Of a stretch of DNA of 64,000 nt, positions 21,011 through 33,110 are shown one piece after another. This DNA is from Salvator merianae (taxonomy: Eukaryota > Chordata > Lepidosauria > Squamata > Teiidae): contig QVOM02000092.1 in NCBI GenBank assembly GCA_003586115.2, forward strand, positions 460,591-524,590. Direction: 5' to 3'. Below the pieces are notes generated by a model. That model was not told the DNA's origin, did no database searches, and worked only from the letters and a program-made list of their open reading frames with translations. Made by a program: the position numbers and the translations under genes. The stretch's first letter is position 1. Each line of letters starts with the position of its first letter.

Positions 21011-21629
21011 GACTGATGAATCAAACACACTAGTACATAATGTTGCTTTAAAAATGCTGCCGTTATCCCTCTGTGGGTTTTTTGGTGGTCTCAAATTCAG
21101 TTCACATCTAGGTGACTGTAAGGGCAAAAGTTCATTATCCTGACTAGTCTTTAGTCAGGTCTCGTACTTCTTTCAAGGACATTCCAATAGACTTTTTTGT
21201 CCACTCATTCATTGGTACATCTTCTTTTTACTCCTCTGCTCTCAAACTTGCCAAATTTTTTTTTCCTAGCCTTTTCTCCAGTCATATCACTTGTCCAAAT
21301 ATATGACTCTTTGGTTCCTGATTATTATGTGAATGGTGCAGGTTTTCTTTGGTCCAAGATGGATTGCTTGTTTGCTTGCTTGCTTGTTTGTTTGCTTCCA
21401 TGCAGACCTTGATTCTCAATAACCCTTTCAAACCTACAGTTCAAGCAGAATGAAACTACTTACCACAGCTCACCACCTATATATTCACCAAGCATACCTT
21501 TTGGCATTAGGTTGTCTTCTAAACATCCAGTTTCAGTCCTGTTTTTACACTGTCTATATTCTCTTTCTTAATCACTTATTCTTTATTTTTGGGTTAAAAT
21601 GCTGATGTCATGTGAATGTCTTAAACTGT
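21011..21629. other. Unassigned sequence
   Basis: There is nothing recognisable beyond a short TTGCTTGCTTGCTTG repeat near 21367-21396. Confidence 0.4.
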
Positions 21630-22472
21630 AAAGGAGGCTCCAGGGGACCTCTTGATATTGGATGAGTGAGCAACCAAGTGGCTAATGAATTTCAATGTTA
21701 GTAAGAGCAAAGTGATGCACATCGGGACAAAAGAAAAAAAAAATCCAATTACACATATAAATTGATGGGATGTGAGCTCTCGTAGATGGACCCAGAAAGG
21801 GATCTTGGGGTTCTGATGGATAGCTTTGTTAAGATATTGAGCCGCATATACAATATTATGTACAATTCTTGACATCACATTGTAGAATTAGATAAAAAAG
21901 CAGAAAAGGGCAGCAAGAATGATCGGGGGCTGAAACACCTCCCTTATGAGATCAGGCTGTGACATCTAGGCCTCCTCAGCCTTCAAAGATGAAGTTTAAA
22001 AGAGAACCAAATTGAAGTTTATAAAATGATGCATGTTGTAGAAAAGATGGATTTTTTTTTCTTTATTGCACAACACTAGAACCAGGGGCCATTCTATGAA
22101 GCTGATAAGCAGGAAAGTTTAGATTGACTAGGGGAAGCATATTTTTCACTCAGTTAGTCATTGGTCTATGAAATTTACTACCAGAGGAGCGGTGATGGTC
22201 AATAGCCTGAATGGCTTTAAGAAGACTTAGAGAAATTCATGGAGGACAGGGGTCTCAATGGCTACTAGAATGGATGCCTTGGTATTGCCTCCAAGTTGGA
22301 GAGACAGGCAAGATTTCTCCAAAGGAAATTTAAAGGAAATTGAGAGCAGATGAGACTTGTACCCTTACCTTCTTCTGGAGAATGTCCAGAAGGAAATGGT
22401 GGGCCACTGTGTGAGACGGGATGCTGGCCTAAATGGGTTGTGATCAGATCCAGCAGGGCTTCTTATGTTCTA
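21630..22472 (+). mobile_element. CR1/L3-type LINE relic, 3' part
   Basis: In order it carries degenerate traces of the CR1 reverse transcriptase C-terminal coding region: an AATTTCAATGTTAGTAAGAG block (NFNVSKSK-like), GCACATCGGGACAAAAGAA (MHIGTKE-like), GGGATCTTGGGGTTCTGATG (DLGVLMD-like), then GCAGCAAGAATGATCGGGGG. It ends in the characteristic GATCCAGCAGGGCTTCTTAT tail just before a TTTC repeat. Multiple indels and stops make it inactive. Confidence 0.78.
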
Positions 22473-22475
22473 TTT

Positions 22476-22515
<40 letters not shown>

Positions 22516-22518
22516 TTT
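22473..22518. repeat. (TTTC)n microsatellite
   Basis: About eleven TTTC units directly follow the CR1 tail, suggesting the microsatellite grew from the 3' end of the retroposon. Open frames across it on either strand are low-complexity artefacts. Confidence 0.95.
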
Positions 22519-24019
22519 GGACATTTCTCCACTAACTTTACCAGATGCCTTCTCCAAGGGCCTAAGGCACCATGTTTCTATTTGCATCACCTCAAGGCAC
22601 CCTGACAAGCATGCTGCTCCTGCAAAGGGCACAATAAGTATCCAAGGTGCCCTCACAGAAAGAGTGAAATTTTGTGCTCTACCGAAGGTCATCTCAATGA
22701 TCATGTCACTGGGCACCTCCGTGCTCCAAAGTGGAGCCACATAGGCACCCTTTGACATGGCGAAAGAGGCATCTCTTCAGATCTTATCTGAATTAGCATA
22801 GAGACACAGCTTTAATTTCCCTAGTATTTTCCTTGAAGGAAAAGGATGGGCATGATGGTTAACAGAACTGGTTCTTCCTGCATTTATCCTTCAATATGTT
22901 TATCCTTTTTCAATGTGTTTTGTTTCAAACTGCTTACTAACATTTGAATTATAGTGTTCACCACACTGAATATAGTTGGTTAACTACTCCTAACCAAACA
23001 TGTTATTAAGTGACATTTTACTGTCTTTACATACTGTTTTATGTTTTGCATACATGGCTAAGGCATGGAAGTTAACAAGGAAAATGCTGTGGACTGTTTA
23101 CTGTAAACAAGTCTACCAACAAAGAGGAATTTTGCTGCTACTGTTGCATTTCTTTGTGCTAATGCTGGCAAAGCATGAAACAGCAACTGCCATCACCTAC
23201 CATATACTCCAAAACAGCCATGTAAGTTGTAACAGGAGATCAGTTGCTTAATTAATAATCAGTTGTCTAGGCAGAAAGGCTAATTGGAAGGGAGCAGCAA
23301 TATTAGCCCACCGCTATCAAGTCATTATTCATTTTATTTATGGTATACAATCAAGATAGAGGCATGGTACGGATGACAAAGTTCAGGGGCTTCAACCCAC
23401 AGCAACAGAGAGGGTGACATCTTCTCTGCAGGAGAGAGCATTCCTGAGAATTTATTTCTACCCACTGAATTCAGACTAGAACCAGCTTTTGGCATGTTGG
23501 CAGGTGAACAATCATTTGGGAACAGCATGCAAAAACCAGCAGCAAGGGAAAACGTCAGCTTCTTAAGACTCCATCATCATTGGGTAGCTCTGTCTGGTGT
23601 AATTGCAGGGTGGCTTTGTGTCCGTAAAAGTGTCACCAGCTGCATGGTCACAAAAATAGATGCTGACATTCAGAGACACAATGGCACAATGGCACAGTGG
23701 ATCTATTCCAGGAAACAGATGACTAAAATATCAGCACCACAGTTATGATATACTATCATAATTAGCCACGCGATTTGTGACAGTTTTACAATGATGGAAG
23801 ATGAGTTCCCCCCCTCCTCATCACTGCCTTAAAATGGAACTTTGGGACATTCCTTATACATTATTAGGGGTCTGTTTTCTTACATTTTTTGAAAGCATAC
23901 AATTCCTTTCGCTTTTGTATAAAATCAGACTTTAGTTTAAATATCCCCAATTTCTAATATGTGTATTCTTCTTTTTTTTTCTTTTTTTTTTAAATATACT
24001 CAGTGACCCGGCTCATAGA
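22519..24019. other. Unassigned sequence
   Basis: No gene or named repeat could be supported. Pyrimidine-rich tracts lie near 23970-23992. Confidence 0.4.
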
Positions 24020-25840
24020 CTTCATGATAATGATGAGTTTATTTCAGTATATATGGCAAATTGATTTAGTCTTTGCCACAGAGTCCATTGATAGGAGGGT
24101 TGTTGGTAAGCCCATTGTCGTGGATAGATCATTTGCTGGTCAGATTTGGACTTGTAGCGGCAGATCTCCTCTGCAGGGGTGAGGGAACCTATTGAAATGG
24201 TCAGACCCCAGAGACTTATGGAATATGAGCAATTTCTGAATGCTCTAAGGGATTTCCCATTAGGGCTGTCAAGGCTCTGGTCTCACTCTGGAACTGTGAG
24301 ATGAGCAGTGATAATAATACAATCGCTCCCAAATGTCCTCAGCATACCTGTAGAGCCCACAAAGCACTTTGGTATCCCATGGAGCTATGAGCAATAGAGT
24401 AAGGAGGTCGATGGCTACAGTACAGGTGGTGAAAATCCTGCTGTGAGTCTGACCAAATGCAGCTTAGAGCACATTATAATGCCTACCAAGTGGTGGTTAG
24501 TAGCAAAAATGACTTATTCCTCCACCACCATTGTGTCCTTGAGTAGCCATCTGGGAGAGCTTTTTCAAATGGTGAATCACAAGATCAAACTCAAAGGAGC
24601 AGGGGTGGCAGCCATGTAATATCTGCCACGACAAATTTGCAAGGAACTTTGAGGACAAAGTTGCTCAGATTCAGAGGGAATTGGATGCCACAGTTGGGAA
24701 TAACCCAGAGTAACTGTTCAGAGAAGCTTCTGGTTCAATTTTTGGGGATCAGTTTAAATTATTGAGGCCTGATGATGTGGAGAAGGTGCTTGCTGGGGCC
24801 TGACCAACTGCATGCAGTGTAGATTCTTGCCCTCCATGGCTGATAAAGCTAGCCACCAGGGTATGACAGGATGGATCCAAGGAGCAGTGAGCACCCTGTT
24901 GAGATGTGTGGTGGTCCTGCTGGCTCGTAAAGAGGCAGTGGGATGCCCGTCCTCAAGAAGTTCTACCTGGATCAAGAAGATCTAAACTATTGCCCGGTGG
25001 TGAAGAAATCCTTTGGGACAAGGTATTGGAGAGGATGATCATTCTATAACTGCAGGCATGCTTAAAATAACTAATTAACTAGACCTACAGTAATCTGACT
25101 TCTGGCCAATTATGGCTGGTAATGGCATTGAAATTCCCCTGGTCACCTTGGTTAATGAGGTTATCCAGGAGAAAGTGTGACCCTGTTGTTCTCCTGAATC
25201 TCTCTGTGACTTTTGACACCATTGATCATAGCATCCTTCCAGAAATGCTATGGAGTTTGGCAGTAGGAGGCACCACGTTGAGATGATTCTGCTCCTATTT
25301 CCACAGCAAGCTCAGAAAGTGGTTGTTCTAGTCCATCCTGGGAATTCACCTGTGGAGCTACTCAGGTGTCGATCTTATCCCTCATGTTCTTTAATTTCTA
25401 TATGATGCTGCTGAGAGAGGTCACCAGGAGATTTGGAGTAAGGTCATCAGTATGCAGCTGACATGCAGCTCTATCTCTCCATGCCATCTAAATCAAGAGA
25501 GGTGGTTAAAGAGTTTGACAGGTGCCTGGAGGCAGTACTGGGCTGGATGGGGGCCAATAGAGCAAGATGGAAGTTCTGTGTGGCCAGAGGATTTGGGAGT
25601 CTCTGAAGTAGGGAGGCATCCTCTTCTCAGTTTGGCCATATTGCCCTGAAAGGGATAAGTGTGAAATCTGGGGGTGCTCTTGGAGTCTGAAATGACAATT
25701 GAAGTTCAGATGGAGGTGGTGGTCAAGAATGTCAGCTTCTGGGATGTGCATACTCATGTGCATACTCATGGTATGAGCATAGCAGGATTTTAGCAGAGCT
25801 CCATCCATGGCAGACAATTTGTGCCCTTTAAAAGGGTTAT
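24020..25840 (+). mobile_element. L2 LINE relic (reverse transcriptase region)
   Basis: The region 25170-25500 retains L2 reverse transcriptase blocks in broken frames. One is LNLSVTFDTIDHSILPEML (motif A, near 25195-25250). A motif B/C zone follows, with a SYPSCS-like block and a damaged QYADDMQLYL-like block near 25445-25475. The upstream part (from about 24020) has L2-like layout with no intact frame. The 3' tail runs to near 25840. Many stops and indels show it is old. Confidence 0.7.
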
Positions 25841-25887
25841 TTTGAAGTGGCATGCTTCTCTGTCAAAATGGGAGAGGCTGTCTCCAC

Positions 25888-25926
25888 TAGAAATGTGAAC
25901 AAACCTTTTTTGTGTTCAGTTCAGAC
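25888..25926. mobile_element. Possible left end of an older hAT MITE
   Basis: TAGAAATGTGAACAAACC resembles the left termini at 17559 and 57831 (TAGAAAGGTGCACAAAC type) and is followed by GTTCAG-rich sequence. The hairpin hAT element at 25927 would then sit inside this MITE. The right terminus could not be placed, so this is tentative. Confidence 0.35.
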
Positions 25927-27068
25927 TAGGGATGTGCACGAAGGCACTTTTCCCTTTTTGCTTCGCAGGACTGCGAAGCTCCTAGGCTTCGTTTTCGTGC
26001 GAAAAAATACGCACGAAAATGAAGCCCTTCGTTTTCGCGGTGAAAATCTTTGCCGCGAACGGAAGCAGATAAATCAAGGCGAAGGGAAAACCTTTGCCTT
26101 AATTTCTCTGCTTCAGATGGCGCTCGCCTCTCTCTCATTCCCCCCCCCCCAGTCTGTCAGTCTGATGACAGACTGGGGGGGGGATGAGAGAGAGGCGAGC
26201 GCCATCTGAAGCAGAGAAATCAAGGCGAAAAGGTCTTCCGTTCGCTTTGATTTATCTGCTTCCGATGGTGCAGCGCGCTCTCTCACTCCCGCCGCAGTCT
26301 GTCAGTCTGATGACAGACTGGGGGGGGGGATGAGAGAGAGGCGAGCGCCATCTGAAGCAGAGAAATCAAGGCGAAAAGGTCTTCCATTCGCCTTGATTTA
26401 TCTGCTTCCGATGGCGCAGCGCGCTCTCTCACTCCCGCCGCAGTCTGTCAGTCTAATGACAGACTGGGGGGGGGGGATGAGAGAGAGGCGAGCGCCATCT
26501 GAAGCAGAGAAATCAAGGCGAAAAGGTCTTCCGTTTGCCTTGATTTATCTGCTTCCGATGGCGCAGCGCGCTCTCTCACTCCCGCCGCAGTCTGTCAGTC
26601 TGATGACAGACTTGGGGGGGGATGAGAGAGAGGCGAGCGCCATCTGAAGCAGAGAAATCAAGGCGAAAAGGTCTTCCGTTCGCCTTGATTTATCTGCTTC
26701 CGATATCTGCTGGCTGCCTCATTCACCCTAGGCTGTCAGCGCTCGCGCTGACAGCCTAGGGGGGGTGAGTCAGTGAGGGGAAGAGAAGGAAAATCAACGG
26801 GAAGGGAATCCCTCCCTTCCGTTGAATTTTCTGCACTTCCACTCGCTGCTGGCTGGCTGATTCACCCTAGGCTGTCAGCGCCAGCGCTGACAGCCTAGAG
26901 AGGTGAGACTTTGGCAAATTGCGAAGGTCCCGAAATACTTCGAAAAATTGAGGAACCTTCGCAATTCGCATTCGTGATTTCTGGTGCCCTTCGCATTCGA
27001 TGCGAAGGGCACAGAATCACGAAAATCGATCGAAAATCGAATGCCACGAAGCTTCATGCACACCCCTA
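25927..27068. mobile_element. Non-autonomous hAT element with internal hairpin array, copy 2
   Basis: This 1,142-bp element has termini TAGGGATGTGCACGAAG and CTTCATGCACACCCCTA. It is flanked by exact 8-bp duplications GTTCAGAC at 25919-25926 and 27069-27076. The right ~330 bases closely match the right end of the 10.6-kb copy: a CCCTAGGCTGTCAG hairpin, GCAAATTGCGAAGGTCCCGA, and the CTTCGCATTCGATGCGAAGG palindrome. The left and central arrays have different core sequences (ATCAAGGCG arms in place of ATCAACGCG), so family members share ends but differ inside. It has no transposase gene. It is GC- and CpG-rich in AT-rich surroundings. Confidence 0.9.
26157..26702. repeat. ~146-bp tandem units, four nearly identical copies
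   Basis: The GAAATCAAGGCG block recurs at 26216, 26362, 26509 and 26654, spacing 145-147. Each unit has a GACAGACTGGGGG stretch, GATGAGAGAGAGGCGAGCGC, a CATCTGAAGCAGAGAAATCA arm, its inverse ending in TTGATTTATCTGCTTCCGAT, then GCGCGCTCTCTCACTCCCGC. Units differ by only about one to three substitutions plus G-run length. The low divergence points to recent expansion or homogenisation. Open frames with repeating peptides here are by-products. Confidence 0.9.
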
Positions 27069-27180
27069 GTTCAGACTGAACAGGGGATGGTTCCATTCAA
27101 TTTTGAACCTTTTCTTCAAACTGCAATGCTAGTTTATTTGTATCTCTATGAACTTTAATGTTACCACATTAATTCACCTC

Positions 27181-27182
<2 letters not shown>

Positions 27183-27217
<35 letters not shown>

Positions 27218-27237
27218 TTCATATATATATATATATA
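27183..27237. repeat. (GT)n-(AT)n compound microsatellite
   Basis: About sixteen TG units at 27183-27215 are followed after a short gap by about eight AT units at 27221-27237. Confidence 0.97.
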
Positions 27238-27689
27238 ATTTTGCTTGTGAGTAAACATGTGTAGTCCTATCCTCCCTGTATCTTCACCTTGGCTCAAATT
27301 GGGACAGCAAGTGACAATTTCTTTTCTTTTTCTTTTCTTTTTTTTCCCAACTTTCAACTGAAGACTGCTTGGAATCAAGGTTTCTAGATATACATATGCT
27401 GTATAAGAAATTTCTGTAACACTATTGAATTTACTGAAAAGAAAGAAAAACATTAGGTTAAAGTCTTATTTTTCTTCTTTTGAGGAAGTAACTCTTAAAT
27501 CTACACTACGATGAGTCTATCCCACATCTACATGCACCAAAATCGTGCACAGAAAACACATCCTACACCTACTCTACCACAGTGTGTATTCTAAAGCATG
27601 CCCTCTTTAATTCTGAGGTAGGCTCCTTCCAGAGAGGAGCTCCTTATGCTGTATTGCTTCTGAACTATATCATGTATCTCAAAACCATT

Positions 27690-28675
27690 GAGAGGTCAAT
27701 GTCAAAAGGTCTTGTTTTGTTAGAAAGTCTTGAAACTTGTCTTTCTGACAGAATCGGCTTTGATCACCCTGAAGGATGACCTTCTGAAGGAAAGCAACGG
27801 AGGGAGTGCAACTATTTTGATCTCCCTTGATCTTTCAGCAGCCTTCAGTATCATTGAACATGGTATTCTTTGGGATCACCTTCTTTCAGGGAAGAGACTA
27901 GGGTGCACTGTGCTACAGTTGTTCTTTTCCTCCTTACAGGAGTGATTGTATGAAATAACATTGAGTGACTGTAACTCTGTGCCCTGGAAACTAGGCTCTG
28001 GGGTGCTGCAGGGCACAATCTTTGTCACCAATGCTTTTTAACATCTATAGGACACCTCTAGGAGAGTTTGGGGGCTAGGTGTCATCTGGACAGGGATAGT
28101 GTTGTCACTGTTGTCCATGCCTTGGTATCATCATTTTTGGACTACTATAATGCACTCTGTGTGGTGCAAAATATGGCAACCAGTTTGTCCTGTGGAGTGC
28201 CTTCTTGGGGCTCCATCATATCTGTGCTTAAGCAATTACACTGCTCACTAGTAAGCTGCCAAATGATTTTTGAAATTTTATTCTTGGAATATAGAATCCT
28301 AAGCAACTTGGGACCATGATACCTTAAAGAATGCCTTCCCTATTACAAATCTGGAAAATCCCTGAGATGATCTACAGAGGTCTTACTGCAGGTCCTACAT
28401 AGTCCAGAATGTCACTTTATATTTGGGCCTTCTCAGTGGTGGCACCTTCCCTTTGGAATGCCATTCCTTCTTTTGTTCATGAGGAACCTACATTTATAGC
28501 TTATAGGCACCTGTTAAAGACATGTATTTTTTCTCTGGAATTCTCAAGGTAAAAGTTTTCTCTTTTTTTACCTTGGCCAGGCCACTTTTTTAATGTGTTT
28601 TTAATCATTTTTATTCTGTGTTTTTAATGTGTCTTGTAAACCAGTTTGTTGTTTGTAAAAATGAAAAGTGGTATA

Positions 28676-28680
<5 letters not shown>
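27690..28680 (+). mobile_element. L2 LINE relic, reverse transcriptase to 3' tail
   Basis: The block near 27779-27875 encodes LLKESNGGSATILISLDLSA then FSIIEHGILWDHL, the L2 motif A region with the catalytic Asp kept. Later blocks (LLDYYNAL-like near 28135; QLHCSLVSCQ near 28235, degenerate LHWLPV) follow the L2 order. The tail ends with AAAAGTGGTATATAAAT before a CT repeat. Frames are broken, so it is inactive. Confidence 0.78.

Positions 28681-28752
<72 letters not shown>
28681..28752. repeat. (CT)n-(AT)n compound microsatellite
   Basis: About eighteen CT units are followed by about eighteen AT units, directly at the L2 3' end. Confidence 0.97.
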
Positions 28753-28754
<2 letters not shown>

Positions 28755-30372
28755 AAATCAGGTATCATACTGTGCTTTCTGTGCTGCTGATTTTTTGCTG
28801 TGTTTCCTCTACTTCTATAATTACTGGCTAAAATGGCCTTGAAAAATTGCAGAAATTGTGAGCCTGTATTCACACGACAGTGTAGATGGAGGAGGAACTT
28901 GCTTGGTCCTTCTTGCACCAGACTGATCTCACACAATACTCCCTACTTTGACTATAGATTGAAATTCAAACCCTACTGAGATTATGTACTTTCAGATTTT
29001 GTGGTATCAACTTCGGTATGGAAAAAGTATGTAGACACCATCATACTTTTTGAAAAATATACAAAATGTGGATCTGATGGGCTGACAAACAAACATGCTT
29101 TGTATCAGTGACTACAAAAATATAAATTGCATAATTTTTCAGTATGGAGTTTTCATTTATTTTATTTTCTAAAAATCCACATAAAATCCACATAAAACAA
29201 ATACAACAGATATGAAGGAAGGAAGGGAGGGAGGGAGGGAGGGAGGAGCCCAGAAGGATGCAGCTCACACCAAGAAAAAACCTTGAAGATGATTTTCTAC
29301 ACCATAAGTTAAATATGTGAAAACTGTCCTAGGCAAATAGCAAACATACACCATAATCACCAGTCCTGACATTATTCTCAACAGGTAGGCACAGCCTGTA
29401 TTAGTATAGCACACCTGTTGTGTAAAGGGAGAGGTATTTCGGTAAGTTTCTGTCAAGCACCTTCTTGCCATCAACTTTGCAAGTTTTATATTAAAAAGAA
29501 AACTGTAGATTTTTATCTTGGAGCTTTACTATGCCAGTAACCTGAGGGTAGATCTATTTTATTTATTTATCCCACTTATAGAATATGTATAAGTTTTATA
29601 TAAGAGAATCTGGAGTAGGGGTAAGCAATCAGCCAGCACATAGGAGGAGTAAAATGAAATCTGATACTGCAGAGGAAGCTGTACAAAACAATGAGCAAAT
29701 TAACTGTTCTTTTTCCTTTCTTTTTGCATTCCAAGGTTTTTTAAAAAACCTTTATTTGCAGCTCATGTATTATATTATTCTTGCTTCTGTGCAAAGGTGA
29801 GATACTTTTCCTTTGTTTTATTTCAAAAGCATAGATAATAACTGCCTGTTAGGGGAAAGTTCAAAAGTTCAGGCCTCGTGAGCTACCGCTGAATCGTGAC
29901 ACTGCATTCAGGATTAAAATCAAAAGCAATGCTTCTTGTGTTTTGCTTTTGACATAACAAAGTTTCACTATTTCACTTTTGCAACACTGAACCACAACAG
30001 CCAATTCTTCCTGAAAAATTACATACAAAACTTTTAGAATGTTGGTTTGATCAATGAGAACCTGTACTGTATGTTTTTTGGTGGGCTTTTTTTTTTTTTT
30101 TTAGCACTTGTGAATATTGCCATAAGCATACTATAGAATTATAGTTTATACATAGTATAGAATTCAACATTGCATATTTTTGAAATTTTTAGTTCCTTAT
30201 TAGAATAGGACTAGGAAAAATGCTTATAGTGAAGCAATATTCAACTGCTTTTGACATGGGTATCATTACTTTATCTGTTTATGGGACCTGCTTCCTTCCA
30301 TATGCTTCAGAGATATTTAATATACAATCATTTTCTATTCCCCAGCATGAACTGCTATTCCTTTAAGAATAG
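28753..30372. other. Unassigned sequence with a GGGA repeat
   Basis: No gene is visible. A GGAA/GGGA tract lies at 29217-29246 and an 18-base T run near 30088-30105. Confidence 0.4.
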
Positions 30373-30518
30373 TATTGCACTGACGGGTATACCAAACCAG
30401 CAAGCATACTAGGATCCTCACTTCCGCACACTGTTGTCACCTGAGATCTCCCTTAGACAGCATCAGAAGGGAGGCTCCAAATGTGCTTGCTGGTTCAGTA
30501 TATCAGCCACTGCAGAAC
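30373..30518. mobile_element. Short hairpin MITE, related to the 12.4-kb MITE
   Basis: The left arm (TATTGCACTGACGGGTATAC, then CCAGCAAGCATACTAGGATC) pairs imperfectly over about 45 bases with the right arm ending GTATATCAGCCACTGCAGAA. The right half of the 12388-12677 MITE has the same arm sequence. It is non-coding, and the target duplication is not clear. Confidence 0.62.
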
Positions 30519-31621
30519 TGCCCAAAATCTGAACCCTCATCCAAGTGCACTCCATATAAATTGGATCTGAGTTGTTATTCATAGTGTATACCTATTTGTT
30601 TTTCCATTTAGTTCACACTTTAAAAAATCACAGCTAGTTAGTTAGTCTTTTTGCTTTCCTAGCAATCAGATAAACTGTAAATAGTTACCTTACTAATAAG
30701 AAATGCCAAAAATATAAATTACTGCATTTGTACCAGGAAAGTCCATGTATAGATACTTAAACAGCCATGCTAATAGCTAGACAACCTTTGATTGGCCAGT
30801 TCTCTCAAGTATAACTCCAGTTTATAAAGTTGTTAACAGGACTAAAATAGAGAAAATAAATTATGTCAAAAGATAATTAGCATTGGGCTGGATAATAGCA
30901 TTGATCTGTTAGCCAAGCAATGCCAATGAGGAAACAGGGTCCAGCTCATAGAATGCCAATTCCTTAGGATAACCTGTGGAGTACAGACTTAAATGACATT
31001 CTTTAAAAAACTAATAATAATCTGCGATGGACAACCTAATATTTTTCTTTGTTTCTATTCAATATTCTGTTAGGTAAATGTCTCAGCAGGTAAAGTGTTG
31101 GTCTATCTTTCACTGAAAAGTTGTAGTTTTGATTAATATTCTTAAACATACTAAATAGCCTGAACCAATTCTGGCATTACTTTCATAGCCCAAACTCTGA
31201 CCAACCAAGGTATGGGTTGGTGAAATACCAGTCTACCACATGTACTACTTTCTGCCCCAATGGCTGCCAAAAATGGTTTAAATTACTCAAATGGATGCTA
31301 GTGGCCCAATCAGCATGGGAGAAACCATCTGCTTCTTGCCTCAACCTGATGCTGAATGAACACCTGGAAGATAAAGCCATAGGTCCTGCAAGGAAATGTC
31401 TGTTTCTATGGCTGCTCAAAAATGCACCTCAGAAATTTGTCTATGACTTTTTTGTTCAGGGAGTCCATATCCCCATCCAGTCTGAATCTGTTTGCTTAGA
31501 CTTAAGTGAGTCTGCATACAAGTGAACAGTGCAGTCTGCCAAGCTATGGTAGATCACACTGTCCTTGATTGCCAAGCATATAGTTAAACTACTCCCAAAT
31601 AACAAATTGTCAAAGGGCTTT
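30519..31621. other. Unassigned AT-rich sequence
   Basis: No gene or recognisable repeat is seen. Confidence 0.4.
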
Positions 31622-31790
31622 TCTGCACTGGGCCTTATTGAGGATTATATTCTGGAATAGGAGCCTGCCATTCAAATGACGGTGCAGATTACTACAGGAC
31701 CCAGATGGGGCCTTCCATAGTTTCACCAGCATGTGGATGGTAGGATCCTATTTCAAAATATAATCCTGAATAAGGCCTAGTGCAAAGAAA
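31622..31790. mobile_element. Hairpin MITE with ~46-bp inverted arms
   Basis: The left arm TTTCTGCACTGGGCCTTATT, continuing through GAGGATTATATTCTGGAATA, pairs with the right arm at about 31742-31790 (TTTCAAAATATAATCCTGAA, TAAGGCCTAGTGCAAAGAAA) with few mismatches, leaving a loop of about 70 bases. It is non-coding and the superfamily is unclear. Confidence 0.7.
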
Positions 31791-32739
31791 TACATTAAAC
31801 TCTTTGTTAATTTTAACCTTTAATTTTCAGGTGAATACATTTGCTTTCAACTGCCTAACTAGTTGTCAAGCTTAAATAAAACAATTCTTTAAAGGGAGTT
31901 TTAAACAGTGACTTTGCTGGGGTTCATTTCTTCTTTTGAATGGGTCTGTCTGAAACAAGACTACTTTTGGTACCCATTTTATATTCCGTGAACCATCATT
32001 CAATTTATATATTGGTTTTCCAAATACTGCTCAAGACGGATAACAAAGTAAAAAGAAGACATGAATCACTTTAAGTAATACAATATGTAATAATAATGAT
32101 GATGATGAAATAATTCAATGCAATCCTTATAAAATAAATTAATTTTAAAAAAATGTCCCCAGATATGGTCTTCAGCTATATGTGCCTAATGAAGGGTGCG
32201 ACAGAAGGAAACAAATTCAGCTGCACCATCTAACAGAAATGGTCTTCTTTTAACCCCAGCCAAAGCAGCCATAGTTCTTATACATGCCTGGGGAAAGGTG
32301 TGGCAAGGGCAAACAGGCTCAGCTGAAGCACCAAGACATCGTTCTCTCCTTCAGTCCAATCATTGGCTTCAGATGCATTCAGATCTACAATACTAAGCAA
32401 AGTTAGAAAATCATCAGAAAGAACCAGAAGCCTGTGTTTAGCTGAAGTAAATGAGATGACATTTTCTAACCCTGGTGTTTGTTTCTTTTTCTTTCTTCCT
32501 AGATGTCAAGTTATTTATAGTAATTATATGAATTTTCCATGTTTTGCTTATGGGCAAAGAATTGCTGGCAATGTCCTAAAAAGGCATAACTGTAGAATTA
32601 AAGACCAAAGAATAATCAGCATTTCAGACCAGTGGAGGCAGAACACCAGAAAATCCTTAAAATAGGATGAAGGATGCTGTTTTTACACTAGCTGAACATG
32701 TTTAGCTATTTTTTTCATTGACTCCATGCTATTACTGTG
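31791..32739. other. Unassigned AT-rich sequence
   Basis: No supported gene is present. A short AATAATGATGATGATGA tract lies near 32090-32107. Confidence 0.4.
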
Positions 32740-33110
32740 GCTCTCCATTATTCATTTATTTTATTTGTACAGCCATACAGTAACTAAGGTTCTCTGGACA
32801 GCTTATAAATTTGGATATAATAAAGCACAAAATAAAAACAAAACAAAAGAATAGATGTGTAAAAGGAGGAAAGTTTTCTCCTATTAATAAAGATAATAAC
32901 AAGCAGATTTTTCTGGGAAGCCTGCTCCAGAGCCTGGGTGTCACTATGAAAAAGCCCTTTCTCCTGCGACTACCTGCTTTATTTCAGTTGCCCTGGCATA
33001 TCCTGCTCAATTTTAGAGGAACCCTCATTTCTAGGGAAAATCATTCCATGTCCAAGAGGGCTGCAGTGTAGATAGGAGCAAAAGTGCATTCTAATAACAT
33101 AAAACTGCAA
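32740..33110 (-). mobile_element. L2 LINE relic, 3' part
   Basis: Antisense blocks in the usual order are seen: ATTTATTTTATTTGTACAGC (3' tail), then CTGCTCCAGAGCCTGGGTGT, then CACTATGAAAAAGCCCTTTC. This arrangement is typical of antisense L2-type 3' ends in reptile genomes, from memory and without alignment. It is degenerate. Confidence 0.45.

Noticed and set aside
26330..26647. 105-codon frame with repeating peptide units
   Set aside because: It is a read-through of the 146-bp palindromic repeat inside a hAT element; the peptide repeat follows from the DNA repeat.
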